Below, piece after piece: positions 15,898 to 22,909 of a stretch of DNA of 24,533 nucleotides (within the stretch, counting starts at the first letter, position 1; the number at the start of each line of letters is the position of its first letter). This DNA comes from Nitrospina sp. (GTDB taxonomy: Bacteria > Nitrospinota > Nitrospinia > Nitrospinales > Nitrospinaceae): the NCBI GenBank assembly GCA_004357435.1, contig SMVS01000065.1, positions 1-24,533 of the forward strand, in the 5' to 3' direction. Under the pieces are notes generated by a model. It worked only from the letters and a program-made list of their open reading frames with translations. It did no database searches and was not told where the DNA came from. The position numbers were made by a program, and so were the translations under genes.

Positions 15898-16251
15898 ATG
15901 AAATTTTATGGGTACAACAAATGCGGCACTTGCCGGAAAGCCCAGAAATATCTGGTGGACAAAAACATAGCATTTGAGGATATAGATATCACCCTCAACC
16001 CCCCGCCCAAAATGGTCTTGAAGCGGGCCATGCAGGCGGTGGGCATGAAAAAATTATTCAACACCAGCGGGGTGCAATACAAGGAGTTGCAGATCAAAGA
16101 CCAGATCAAAACCATGACCGAAGCCACCGCGCTTAATCTGCTGGCGTCGAACGGGCGATTGATCAAACGCCCCATCGCGGTCGCCAGCGACCGGGTGACC
16201 GTCGGCTTCAACGAAGACGAGTATAAAAAAGTCTGGCCCGCGAAGCGCTGA
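15898..16251 (+). CDS. ArsC/Spx-family thioredoxin-fold protein
   Basis: A 117-residue protein of the ArsC/Spx/YffB family. The N-terminus KFYGYNKCGTCRKAQKYL holds a CxxC pair (Cys9 and Cys12) at the start of helix 1, as in Spx and some ArsC-like reductases. The family pattern continues with LVDKNIAFEDIDI, the central LFNTSGVQYKEL and the RP signature LIKRPIAV near residues 95-102. Members are either glutaredoxin-dependent reductases (arsenate reductase-like) or thiol-based regulators that bind RNA polymerase (Spx, in Firmicutes). The sequence cannot decide the substrate, and outside Firmicutes the regulator role is unlikely. A good ribosome-binding site (AAAGGA, 7 nt spacing) supports the start. 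No arsenic-resistance genes are nearby. Confidence 0.88.
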   Translation: MKFYGYNKCGTCRKAQKYLVDKNIAFEDIDITLNPPPKMVLKRAMQAVGMKKLFNTSGVQYKELQIKDQIKTMTEATALNLLASNGRLIKRPIAVASDRVTVGFNEDEYKKVWPAKR

Positions 16252-16295
16252 CGCAAGGCGGCTTTTGCAAAATTTTGGATTCCTGAAAAACCGAG

Positions 16296-16370
16296 ATTCT
16301 TCGTCGTTAATCGCTCCTCAGAATGACAAGAGGTATTAAGATTGTCATTCTGAACGAAATGAAGAACCTG
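16296..16370. repeat. Long imperfect inverted repeat between ArsC-like and NUDIX genes
   Basis: AGAATGACAA (16320-16329) and TTGTCATTCT (16342-16351) form a perfect 10-bp stem around a 12-nt loop. Outer arms with GATTCTTCG on the left and GAACGAAATGAAGAACC on the right extend it imperfectly. It directly abuts the 41-bp repeat at 16378. It looks like a small non-autonomous palindromic intergenic element. Confidence 0.7.
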
Positions 16371-16377
16371 GGTTTTA

Positions 16378-16418
16378 GTCCCCCCTTCTCCGAAGGGGGC
16401 TAGGGGGCTTCTTCCTTA
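16378..16418 (-). repeat. 41-bp palindromic repeat, copy 2 (inverted relative to copy 1)
   Basis: Its reverse complement matches 11717-11757 at 38 of 41 bases, including the CCCCCTTC/GAAGGGGG hairpin. It ends 13 nt before the start codon of the NUDIX gene, so it forms part of that gene's leader or promoter region. Confidence 0.8.
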
Positions 16419-16431
16419 CGAAAAATTTTTT

Positions 16432-16986
16432 ATGAATTTAAGTTTACTGACCAACACATTGCTCGAGCAATATCCGGTGATCCCGCAACCGGTGGAGGAC
16501 CACCCGCAAAACGCGGCGGTGCTGGTCATCCTGTATCCGGTCGGCACCCAGGTAAACGTATTGTTGATCAAGCGGGCCGCCCACCTGCGCAGTCATGCCG
16601 GGGAGATTTCGTTTCCCGGCGGGATGTATGAAACAGAAGACCATTCGCTCTTGACGACCTCCCTGCGGGAAACCCGCGAGGAAGTCCATATTGAGATAGC
16701 AGAGTCGCAGGTCATCGCCTGTCTGCCGCAGGTGATGACGCTCACCGGCTTTCAGGTGACACCCTATTTGGCTTTACTCGAAGGCCGGCCGCCCTATGAA
16801 AAAAATCCGGAGGAAGTGGAGGCCGTTCTGGACGTGCCGCTGGTGCCGCTGTTAGCCACCCATCACCGCGACGTCGGTTACCCGCCTGCCAAAAACATGG
16901 TGGCCTATTGGTACCAACAGAATCGCGTCTGGGGCGCCACCGCGAAAATCCTGCACCACATCGGCCAGGCGGTACGTTTGTTATGA
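16432..16986 (+). CDS. NUDIX hydrolase, CoA pyrophosphatase (NudL)-like
   Basis: A 184-residue NUDIX protein. LRSHAGEISFPGG at about 52-64 and the NUDIX helix LRETREEVHI at 78-87 match the NudL/CoA-diphosphatase group (E. coli pattern LRKHAGQVAFPGG ... LREAEEEVAI) with identical spacing, including the one-residue longer loop of that group. Conserved acidic residues Glu80, Glu83 and Glu84 would bind the metal. These enzymes hydrolyse CoA and derivatives to 3',5'-ADP and phosphopantetheine-type products. The family's C-terminal LVPL segment is also present. No good Shine-Dalgarno precedes the ATG (AAAAATTTTTT), and a dispersed repeat lies immediately upstream. Residue 86 is His where the general NUDIX box has Gly, as also varies in NudL. 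Confidence 0.88.
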   Translation: MNLSLLTNTLLEQYPVIPQPVEDHPQNAAVLVILYPVGTQVNVLLIKRAAHLRSHAGEISFPGGMYETEDHSLLTTSLRETREEVHIEIAESQVIACLPQVMTLTGFQVTPYLALLEGRPPYEKNPEEVEAVLDVPLVPLLATHHRDVGYPPAKNMVAYWYQQNRVWGATAKILHHIGQAVRLL

Positions 16987-17043
16987 CCCGCCCAAGCGGA
17001 GCATTGATCCCGCGGTTGGCTGTGCGGTCCCGGCAAATCCGTC

Positions 17044-17072
17044 TTTACAAAACACATTGGCCGCCCTATATT
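17044..17072 (+). promoter_or_regulatory. Predicted sigma70 promoter of pyrF
   Basis: TTTACA (17044-17049) and TATATT (17067-17072) are separated by exactly 17 nt in the 127-bp gap between the NUDIX gene and pyrF. The expected start site leaves a leader of about 35 nt before the GTG. Confidence 0.6.
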
Positions 17073-17113
17073 GAGACGGCCCGAACCCGCCAACCCCTTT
17101 TCAAAAAATTATC

Positions 17114-17848
17114 GTGACGGACCATCCCACAGACTCGAAAGACCGTCTCATCTTCGCCCTCGATGTACCCGACCGGGAATCCGCCATGCGCACGGTCAAA
17201 TTGCTGGACGGCACGGTGGGCATGTTCAAGGTCGGCCTGGAGTTGTTCGTGCGCGAAGGGCCGCAAATTCTCCAGGCCATCCGCGACCACACCTCCTCAA
17301 AAATTTTTCTCGATCTCAAACTGCACGACATTCCGGCCACGGTGGCGCGGGCGGTGCGGTCGGCCTGTGCGCACCCGGTGCATTTTCTGACGGTCCATGC
17401 CGCAGGCGGCCTGCCCATGATGCAAGAAGCGGCTCAGGCGGCGGCGCAAGCGTCAGAACTGAACCTGTTGGCGGTCACCGTGCTGACCAGCATGAGTGAA
17501 GCCGACCTCGCGTCCGAACGCGGTACCGGCATGGGGTCGTTGGTATTGGCGCGGGCGGAGCTGGCCCGGCAGGCTGGATGCACCGGTATCGTGTGTTCGG
17601 GACAGGAGGTGGCGGCGGTCAAACAACAATGCGGCGACTCGATCCTCACCGTGGTTCCGGGAGTGCGCCCGGCTGAGGGGGCGGTTGCGGAAGACGATCA
17701 AAGGCGAACCGCCACCCCGGCGCAGGCCATCACGGACGGCGCCGATTACCTGGTGGTGGGACGACCCATCCGCGACGCCAAAGATCCACGCGGCGCCGCC
17801 CAAAAAATTGTGGAAGAAATCGAATCGGCTCGGCGCAATATCGTTTAG
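17114..17848 (+). CDS. pyrF: Orotidine 5'-phosphate decarboxylase
   Basis: A 244-residue TIM-barrel enzyme converting OMP to UMP, the last step of de novo pyrimidine synthesis. Active-site signature: LIFALDVPD at 12-20 (Asp17), FKVGLELF (Lys39), and IFLDLKLHDIP at 64-74, holding the catalytic Asp67-Lys69-Asp72 network. The phosphate-binding end is seen in TVVPGVRP and YLVVGRPI near the C-terminus. The length fits group I PyrF. The frame opens with GTG at 17114 and gives MTDHPTDSKDRLIFALD. There is no strong Shine-Dalgarno, and no upstream in-frame start looks better. It is followed by a DUF4149-like gene after 36 nt, in the same orientation. Confidence 0.96.
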   Translation: MTDHPTDSKDRLIFALDVPDRESAMRTVKLLDGTVGMFKVGLELFVREGPQILQAIRDHTSSKIFLDLKLHDIPATVARAVRSACAHPVHFLTVHAAGGLPMMQEAAQAAAQASELNLLAVTVLTSMSEADLASERGTGMGSLVLARAELARQAGCTGIVCSGQEVAAVKQQCGDSILTVVPGVRPAEGAVAEDDQRRTATPAQAITDGADYLVVGRPIRDAKDPRGAAQKIVEEIESARRNIV

Positions 17849-17884
17849 ATGTTTTTGAGTTGAACTTCTTTTGGGAAAACCGCC

Positions 17885-18340
17885 ATGCAAACTACAATCA
17901 CATTCATACACCTGCTCAGCCTGGTGTGTTGGATCGGCAGTATCGTATTTTTTTCTTTCTTCACCGCGCCAGCCGTGTTCACCACCCTGGGGCGCGAACA
18001 GGGCGGTGAAATGATGAGCGTTCTATTTCCACGGTACTACGGGCTCGGTTACGTGTGCAGTGTGCTGGCGGCCGCCACTTTGTTGTTGAGCCCGATGGGC
18101 GCTACCGGACTGCGTCTGCCTTTTTTGATCGGGATGGCGGCGTGTACTCTTTACGCCGGGCTGGTGATCAGCCCTTCAGCCCGCGCCGTGAAAAAGCAAA
18201 TGAAGGATGAACCTGAAAACCGGGAAACGCTGGAACCCCGGTTCCAGTCCCTCCATGCCTGGTCGGTGCGGTTGAACGCTACGGTGCTGATCCTTGGGCT
18301 GGGACTGCTCTGGCTCACCGCCGCGCACTTCCAAAGCTAG
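17885..18340 (+). CDS. DUF4149/TMEM205-like four-helix membrane protein
   Basis: A 151-residue integral membrane protein with about four hydrophobic segments: 7-29 (FIHLLSLVCWIGSIVFFSFF), 53-72, 78-96 and 130-147. The N-terminal HLLSLVCWIGSIVFFSFFxAP, with a conserved Trp and F..P, and LFPRYYGLGYVCS match the DUF4149 family. The central soluble loop is charged (VKKQMKDEPENRETL) and is followed by FQSLHAWSVRLN, also typical of the family. The biochemical role of the family is not established. It sits 36 nt after pyrF and 6 nt before the PhnE-like permease, so it is probably in one transcript with them. Only a weak GGGA precedes the start codon. Confidence 0.78.
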   Translation: MQTTITFIHLLSLVCWIGSIVFFSFFTAPAVFTTLGREQGGEMMSVLFPRYYGLGYVCSVLAAATLLLSPMGATGLRLPFLIGMAACTLYAGLVISPSARAVKKQMKDEPENRETLEPRFQSLHAWSVRLNATVLILGLGLLWLTAAHFQS

Positions 18341-18346
18341 CTCGCC

Positions 18347-19510
18347 ATGCCTTCGGCCCTTCCGCACCGTCCTTTTTATGCCAAAACCAAATTTATGTTG
18401 CTGTTGCTGATCGTGGGCGTGGTGTACAGCTACGGCTGGCGGGTCACCGAGATTGACCTGGTCGAGCTGGTGCAGGATGTGGCCCTGGTCAAACCTCTGG
18501 TGAGCGCTCTCCTGCAACCCGATTTGATCACTCACGACACCGACTCCCGTAGCGTGACGGCGAAGTTTCTATTATCCGAATCCTCAGCGACCCAGGAATA
18601 TAAAACCTCCGCACCGCGCGCGCCTGGCCCGGCATTGCTGTTGTCAAAACAACACGGCCAGGAGGGCGATGCGTTGCGGGTGGACGGTATTAATTTGGAA
18701 CCCAACCGCACCGGCCAACTGGTTTGGGTGAACTCCATCGAGCAGGAATACCCGCTGGGCGCCATCGCCACCGATGACGCGGGAAGGTTTCAGAAAGAAA
18801 TCGTGGTGCCGCCCACCGCGCGCGGCGAGGAACAGCAGGTGCGGGCCGTGCTGACTTGGCGGACCGGCGGCTGGCATTTCAGCGCCACCCTCAAACTGAC
18901 GCTGGAAAAAATGGTCGAGACGCTGTTTCTCGGTTTGATGGCCACCACCCTGGCGATTCTGCTGGCCGGGCCGCTCAGCTTCCTGGGCGCCCGCAATCTC
19001 ATGATGGGCAACCGGCTCAGCGTGTCGGTGTATTATGTGACGCGCACCGTGTTCAATGTTCTGCGTTCCATTGAACCGTTGATCATGGCGATATTATTTG
19101 CGGTGTGGGTCGGCATCGGCCCCTTCGCCGGAGTGTTGGCGCTGGGCCTGCATTCCACGGCGGCCTTGGGCAAACTGTTTTCCGAGCAGATCGAGAGCAT
19201 TGACCGGGGACCGATCGAGGCCATCACCGCCACCGGAGCGAAACCCGTTCAAATAATTCTTTATGGGGTTTTGCCGCAGGTCCTGCCGCAGTTTCTGGCT
19301 TTGGGGTTCTATCGGTGGGACATCAATGTTCGCATGTCCACCATCATTGGCTTTGTCGGCGGGGGCGGCATCGGTTTCCTGCTTCAGCAATGGATCAACT
19401 TGCTCCAATACAACAAAGCCGGAACTGCTCTGCTGGCCATTGCGATTGTGGTGATCACTCTGGATATGATCAGCGCCCGCATCAGGGAAAAAATAACGAG
19501 CCCAGGATGA
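18347..19510 (+). CDS. PhnE-type ABC transporter permease with large periplasmic insert
   Basis: A 387-residue inner-membrane protein. Residues about 10-28 form a first helix. About 30-180 are a hydrophilic region that would lie in the periplasm, with a beta-rich stretch GDALRVDGINLEPNRTGQLV...AIATDDAGRF resembling an Ig-like or CNA-type fold. From about 185 the binding-protein-dependent permease domain begins (VETLFLGLMATTLAILLAGP). The EAA loop is seen as IEAITATGAKPVQIILYGVLPQVLPQF. STIIGFVGGGGIGFLL is typical of PhnE/phosphonate-type permeases. No PhnC ATPase or PhnD binding protein is adjacent, so the substrate is open. Normal PhnE is shorter, about 260-290 residues. A small hairpin overlaps its stop codon. 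Confidence 0.85.
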   Translation: MPSALPHRPFYAKTKFMLLLLIVGVVYSYGWRVTEIDLVELVQDVALVKPLVSALLQPDLITHDTDSRSVTAKFLLSESSATQEYKTSAPRAPGPALLLSKQHGQEGDALRVDGINLEPNRTGQLVWVNSIEQEYPLGAIATDDAGRFQKEIVVPPTARGEEQQVRAVLTWRTGGWHFSATLKLTLEKMVETLFLGLMATTLAILLAGPLSFLGARNLMMGNRLSVSVYYVTRTVFNVLRSIEPLIMAILFAVWVGIGPFAGVLALGLHSTAALGKLFSEQIESIDRGPIEAITATGAKPVQIILYGVLPQVLPQFLALGFYRWDINVRMSTIIGFVGGGGIGFLLQQWINLLQYNKAGTALLAIAIVVITLDMISARIREKITSPG

Positions 19511-19527
19511 GAAAACATCCTGAGCTC
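19498..19527 (+). terminator. Hairpin at the end of the PhnE-like gene, weak terminator
   Basis: GAGC-CC-AGGATG (19498-19509) pairs with CATCCT-GA-GCTC (19516-19527) around loop AGAAAA. The stop codon TGA lies inside. The following sequence is only GATTTGAAC, so Rho-independent termination would be inefficient; mRNA 3'-end protection is an alternative. Confidence 0.35.
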
Positions 19528-19596
19528 GATTTGAACTTAAATCCATGTCCGAGCCATCCAACGACATCTCATAAAGAGGAGACTACATCCCGCTGT

Positions 19597-20379
19597 TTAC
19601 CAGAGAGGTTTTCTCTGCTTGGCAACCGGCTTTTGAGAAACCGCCGTCTCCGCACCGGGTCGGGTTTCACGGTTATCGTACCGCGCCAACGTGCTGACCC
19701 GCTGGGTGGGGGCCAGCCGGTTAAAATCTCTCATAAAACGGCGTGAGGTTTCAGGAATATTTTCAGCCACCTGACTGATCATGATTTCACTCGGCGAAAG
19801 GTTCTGTTTGTAATATTCCCGGTTGTATTTCCAGTTGGGTTTGATCACGGTTCCTTTGAGCGAGATGCCCGCGAAAATACCTTTACTACGCGAATAGGAA
19901 TACACATCTCCCTGCAAGAATAAATCGACTCCGGCCTCGGCATACCGGCCTACCGGTCCGGCAGTCACGGCAATGTCTCCACCCAACGTGAAATTATTTT
20001 CCAACAAACCATTCAATCCTCTTGCGGTAGTGATGATCAGCACCAGATCGACCACCTGCGCGCCGGCCTGGAAACCAAAACTGCCGCCGATAGTGGTGAT
20101 AAACGCCGGGGGACTCCATTCGCCGGTTTCCACATCCCGGACGGTGGCCACTCCTTTGCCGTAGCGGACCGCTCCGATAAAACCCACCTTCAGCATGCTG
20201 GGAAAAATGATGATCGCTTTGGCCTTGGAGATCAAACCGGAAGGAATCTCCATGTCAGGGGTGCTCAGAATTTCTTCCAATACGTAGGTGGCGTTTTGCA
20301 ATAATTTCTGTTGTGGCGATTGATCGGCCACAGCGTTATATGGAAAAAGTAACGCAATAATTAAAACCAGGTATCTCAT
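19597..20379 (-). CDS. Secreted SYLF (Ysc84) domain lipid-binding protein
   Basis: A 260-residue protein with an N-terminal signal peptide (MRYLVLIIALLFPYNAVADQ, cleavage after VADQ or near it), so it is probably periplasmic. The mature part is a SYLF/Ysc84 domain: KAKAIIIFPSMLKVGFIGAVRYGKG at about 52-76, then GEWSPPAFITTIGGSFGFQAG, LVLIITTARGLNGLLENN and TLGGDIAVTAGPVGR, the pattern of this phosphoinositide- or lipid-binding family. Residues after about 195 form a helical and then Arg/Pro-rich tail (MRDFNRLAPTQRV) not belonging to the domain. AAGGAG 8 nt before the ATG supports the start. The bacterial members' cellular role is not settled. It is convergent with the PhnE-like gene. Confidence 0.9.
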   Translation of the reverse strand: MRYLVLIIALLFPYNAVADQSPQQKLLQNATYVLEEILSTPDMEIPSGLISKAKAIIIFPSMLKVGFIGAVRYGKGVATVRDVETGEWSPPAFITTIGGSFGFQAGAQVVDLVLIITTARGLNGLLENNFTLGGDIAVTAGPVGRYAEAGVDLFLQGDVYSYSRSKGIFAGISLKGTVIKPNWKYNREYYKQNLSPSEIMISQVAENIPETSRRFMRDFNRLAPTQRVSTLARYDNRETRPGAETAVSQKPVAKQRKPLW

Positions 20380-20423
20380 TTGACGGTCTCCTTAAAGAGA
20401 GTGAGAATTTGGATAAGCCGGAC

Positions 20424-20451
20424 AGTATTTGGTAATGGAAGTATGCCTCAA
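20424..20451 (-). promoter_or_regulatory. Possible promoter of the SYLF gene
   Basis: Minus strand TTGAGG (20451-20446) and AATACT (20429-20424) are separated by 16 nt and lie about 45 nt upstream of the start codon. Each box matches the consensus at four of six positions only. Confidence 0.3.
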
Positions 20452-20621
20452 AAATAAATAATTGGATCAGTATTTAATGGACCAGCAACATTATCTGGCG
20501 CCATATTATAATTTTCATCAAATAAAATCAATAACTTATATTGCTCTTGCCAAATCAGCCCGCTAAAAATAGTCCACGCTTCGCGCTCTTCGAGAAGCGA
20601 CCTGAAGGGGCAAAACCATTG

Positions 20622-20665
20622 AAAAAAGGCCAGCCTGTGGCTGAGCCAGGTTGCACCTGGAGGCC
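20622..20665 (-). terminator. Branched hairpin followed by T6 on the minus strand
   Basis: A GGCC/GGCC closing stem (20662-20665 with 20628-20631) encloses two hairpins, CCAGGT-GCA-ACCTGG and AGCC-ACA-GGCT. On the minus strand it is followed immediately by TTTTTT (20627-20622). This is a convincing Rho-independent terminator, yet no protein gene precedes it on that strand. It implies a noncoding transcript from the 20666-20900 region. Confidence 0.65.
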
Positions 20666-20900
20666 ATTTGGCCAAGCTCAAAAATGCGTTCAACAATAGT
20701 GAGGCATGCCACCAAAGCTTCGGCACCTTGGGTCCAGCGGCACGCTGGCCGGGCAAGGCCCGGAGCGAATGGGTCAGACTTTGACTTGTGTTCAACAACT
20801 GCTGGCGGCAATACCAAGCGTCGGCCATCTGGCTCCCCCCGCAGAGGGCGTTGCAAAATAAACTTGTCGCACAGGAAAATGCCTTCTACCATGCGTAACA
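20666..20900 (-). ncRNA. Hairpin-rich noncoding segment, possible small RNA
   Basis: Between the DinG-like start and the T6 terminator, the sequence holds two abutting perfect hairpins (CCAGCG-GCA-CGCTGG at 20734-20748 and CCGGGC-AAG-GCCCGG at 20749-20763), a looser CCAAAG/CCTTGG hairpin, GGCC-ATTT-GGCC, and a direct repeat GTTCAACAA. The reading frames here have no protein-like composition. I tested RNase P RNA and tmRNA by their conserved segments (GAGGAAAGTCC, tag peptide ending ALAA) and found neither. The strand follows from the terminator, and the start of the transcript is not defined. Confidence 0.35.
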
Positions 20901-22883
20901 ATGATTGAATCCATTGCCAAATATTTCAAGCAAGGCGGCGAACTTTCCCGCAACCTTCCCACCTTCGAGTTTCGTAGCCAGCAACTGCAAATGGCCGAAG
21001 CGGTACACCGCGCCCTGGAACAGGGCCACCCCATGATGGTCGAGGCCGGCACCGGCACCGGAAAAAGCCTGGCTTACCTCCTGCCCGCTATCCAATGGGC
21101 GCTGGCTCACGACAAAAGGGTAGTCATCTCCACCTACACCAAAACCCTGCAGGAGCAAATTCTGAATCACGACATTCCATTGCTCCGCGACACTTTGGGT
21201 CTGCCTTTTCGTTATTCTTTATGCATGGGCAATGAAAATTATTTATCTCTGCGGCGCATGAAACGGGCCGGGCAAAGCGGCCTGTTCAATAATGTTCAGG
21301 AAGAGGAGCAGTTGACGGAGACATTTAAATGGATTCACCGAACCGAAACCGGATTTAAATCCGATTTACCCTTTGAGCCTTTGCCATCGGTCTGGGAGGA
21401 GGTGGGCCGGCAAAAGGATCTGTGCCTGGGCAAGCAGTGTGAAACCTATGACTCCTGCTTCTACTTCAAAGAACGGCGCAAATGGTTCAGCGCGCATCTG
21501 CTGGTGGTCAATCACCACCTGTTTTTTGCCAACATCGCCAACAACGGCGCAGTCCTGCCGCGCTACGATGCGGTCATTTTTGACGAGGCCCAAAATCTGG
21601 AAGAAGCGGCGACGTCGTTTCTCGGTTTGGAAATTTCAAACTCCGGCCTGTTGTATTTTCTGGACCGGTTTTACAATCCCAAAACCCGGCGCGGAACCCT
21701 GACCCGCCTGCCCGATCAGCTGACCGGGGAGGTGCGCAAGCGGGTGACTCAGGCACGGCTAGCGGTCGAAGCGTTTTTTGAAAATCTGTTGGACGCTTAC
21801 GGACGGCAGGACCGCACCCTGCGGTTTTACCGGCCTCCGACGCTCAACAATAACGTGTTCCTTCCCCTGCAGGAGTTACATGAGGCGTTGAAATCTTTGC
21901 AAACCGGGCTGGTCGCGGAGGAGGATTTGTTGGAGGTCACTGCCGCCGCCAACCGGGTATTTGAAATAAACAATACGTTGTCCGCCTTGCTCAATCACAA
22001 CATGAAAGAATATGTGTACTGGCTGGAGATCGTCCGCAAAAAACGGCTCACCCGCGCCACCCTGCGCGGCGTTCCCATTCGTATTCGGGAAGAACTCCAG
22101 GAGCAGGTATTTTCTAAAATCGACCGGGTGGTGCTGACCTCAGCAACTCTTTCGACCAATCAAAACTTTGACCACCTCAAGGAGCGCCTGGGAATTGAAC
22201 CCAAAGAAGAACTCATTCTGGATTCACCGTTCGATTATAAAACGCAAGCGCTCCTGTATATCGCTTCCGATCTCCCGGAGCCGAGTGCCAAGGTCGAGGA
22301 GTACATACCCGCCCTGGCCGAACGTGCGCTGGAGTTGATTCGGGCCTCCGGCGGAAAAACGTTTGTCCTGTTCACCAGTTACGATACATTGAACCGGGTA
22401 CACCGATTGCTGGACCCGCAACTCCAGTCCTACCAGATTTTGAAACAGGGAGAGTTGTCGCCGACTCGAATGATTCAGCGCTTCAAGGAAAAACCCTCGG
22501 TTATTTTCGGAACGAGTTCCTTCTGGCAGGGGGTGGACATTCCGGGTGAGGCACTGACCATGGTCATCATCACCAAACTGCCTTTCGACGTTCCCAGCGA
22601 GCCGCTCATCGAAGCCCGCCTCGAGGATTTGCGCCGACAATCCATCAACCCATTCAGGCACTACCAGATCCCGCGGGCTATCATTCAATTGCGGCAAGGC
22701 TTTGGACGTTTGATTCGGAAGCGAACGGATAAAGGGGTGGTCGCTATTCTCGATTCCCGGTTGGCGCGCCGTGGCTACGGCAAGCAATTTGTGGATTCGC
22801 TTCCGCCCTGTTCCCAGGCACAAACGATCGCAGAGGTGGAAACATTTTTGTCGAACGGTTTGCAAAAAGTGGTGGAAAAATAA
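20901..22883 (+). CDS. dinG: DinG/XPD-family ATP-dependent DNA helicase
   Basis: A 660-residue superfamily 2 helicase. Walker A is EAGTGTGKS at 48-56, motif Ia is ISTYTKTLQEQIL, and motif II is DEAQ at 228-231 (family norm DEAH). The C-terminal RecA domain has VLTSATL, FGTSSFWQGVDIPGEAL and the arginine-finger motif VI QLRQGFGRLIR. Four cysteines, Cys108, Cys175, Cys180 and Cys186 (CLGKQCETYDSC), sit where DinG and XPD bind a 4Fe-4S cluster. Such enzymes unwind DNA 5'-3', including R-loops and G-quadruplexes. No 3'-5' exonuclease domain is present at the N-terminus, unlike Firmicute DinG. The start ATG at 20901 lacks a clear Shine-Dalgarno. MIESIAKYFKQGGEL begins in the normal place for the family, so I keep it. 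Confidence 0.93.
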   Translation: MIESIAKYFKQGGELSRNLPTFEFRSQQLQMAEAVHRALEQGHPMMVEAGTGTGKSLAYLLPAIQWALAHDKRVVISTYTKTLQEQILNHDIPLLRDTLGLPFRYSLCMGNENYLSLRRMKRAGQSGLFNNVQEEEQLTETFKWIHRTETGFKSDLPFEPLPSVWEEVGRQKDLCLGKQCETYDSCFYFKERRKWFSAHLLVVNHHLFFANIANNGAVLPRYDAVIFDEAQNLEEAATSFLGLEISNSGLLYFLDRFYNPKTRRGTLTRLPDQLTGEVRKRVTQARLAVEAFFENLLDAYGRQDRTLRFYRPPTLNNNVFLPLQELHEALKSLQTGLVAEEDLLEVTAAANRVFEINNTLSALLNHNMKEYVYWLEIVRKKRLTRATLRGVPIRIREELQEQVFSKIDRVVLTSATLSTNQNFDHLKERLGIEPKEELILDSPFDYKTQALLYIASDLPEPSAKVEEYIPALAERALELIRASGGKTFVLFTSYDTLNRVHRLLDPQLQSYQILKQGELSPTRMIQRFKEKPSVIFGTSSFWQGVDIPGEALTMVIITKLPFDVPSEPLIEARLEDLRRQSINPFRHYQIPRAIIQLRQGFGRLIRKRTDKGVVAILDSRLARRGYGKQFVDSLPPCSQAQTIAEVETFLSNGLQKVVEK

Positions 22884-22909
22884 CAGGTCTTTCGCGGGAG
22901 AAGAACCGC

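Noticed and set aside
11717..16418. A composite transposon defined by the inverted 41-bp repeats
   Set aside because: There is no transposase and no evident target duplication, and the enclosed genes include the housekeeping gene smc; dispersed palindromic repeats explain the pair better.
17071..17499. Plus-strand frame overlapping the start of pyrF in another frame
   Set aside because: It overlaps the PyrF active-site coding region in a different frame, and its Arg/Gly/His-rich translation is typical of a GC-rich shadow.
20448..20828. Minus-strand frame of 126 codons upstream of the SYLF gene
   Set aside because: It runs through a strong branched terminator and several perfect hairpins, and its composition (Trp, Leu and Pro clusters) is not protein-like. 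A DENYNMAP string inside recalled a tmRNA tag, but no ALAA-stop ending or tmRNA end sequences are present.
20666..20900. RNase P RNA in the hairpin-rich segment
   Set aside because: The conserved GAGGAAAGTCC, ACAGNRA and AGANGAANGAC elements are missing on both strands.
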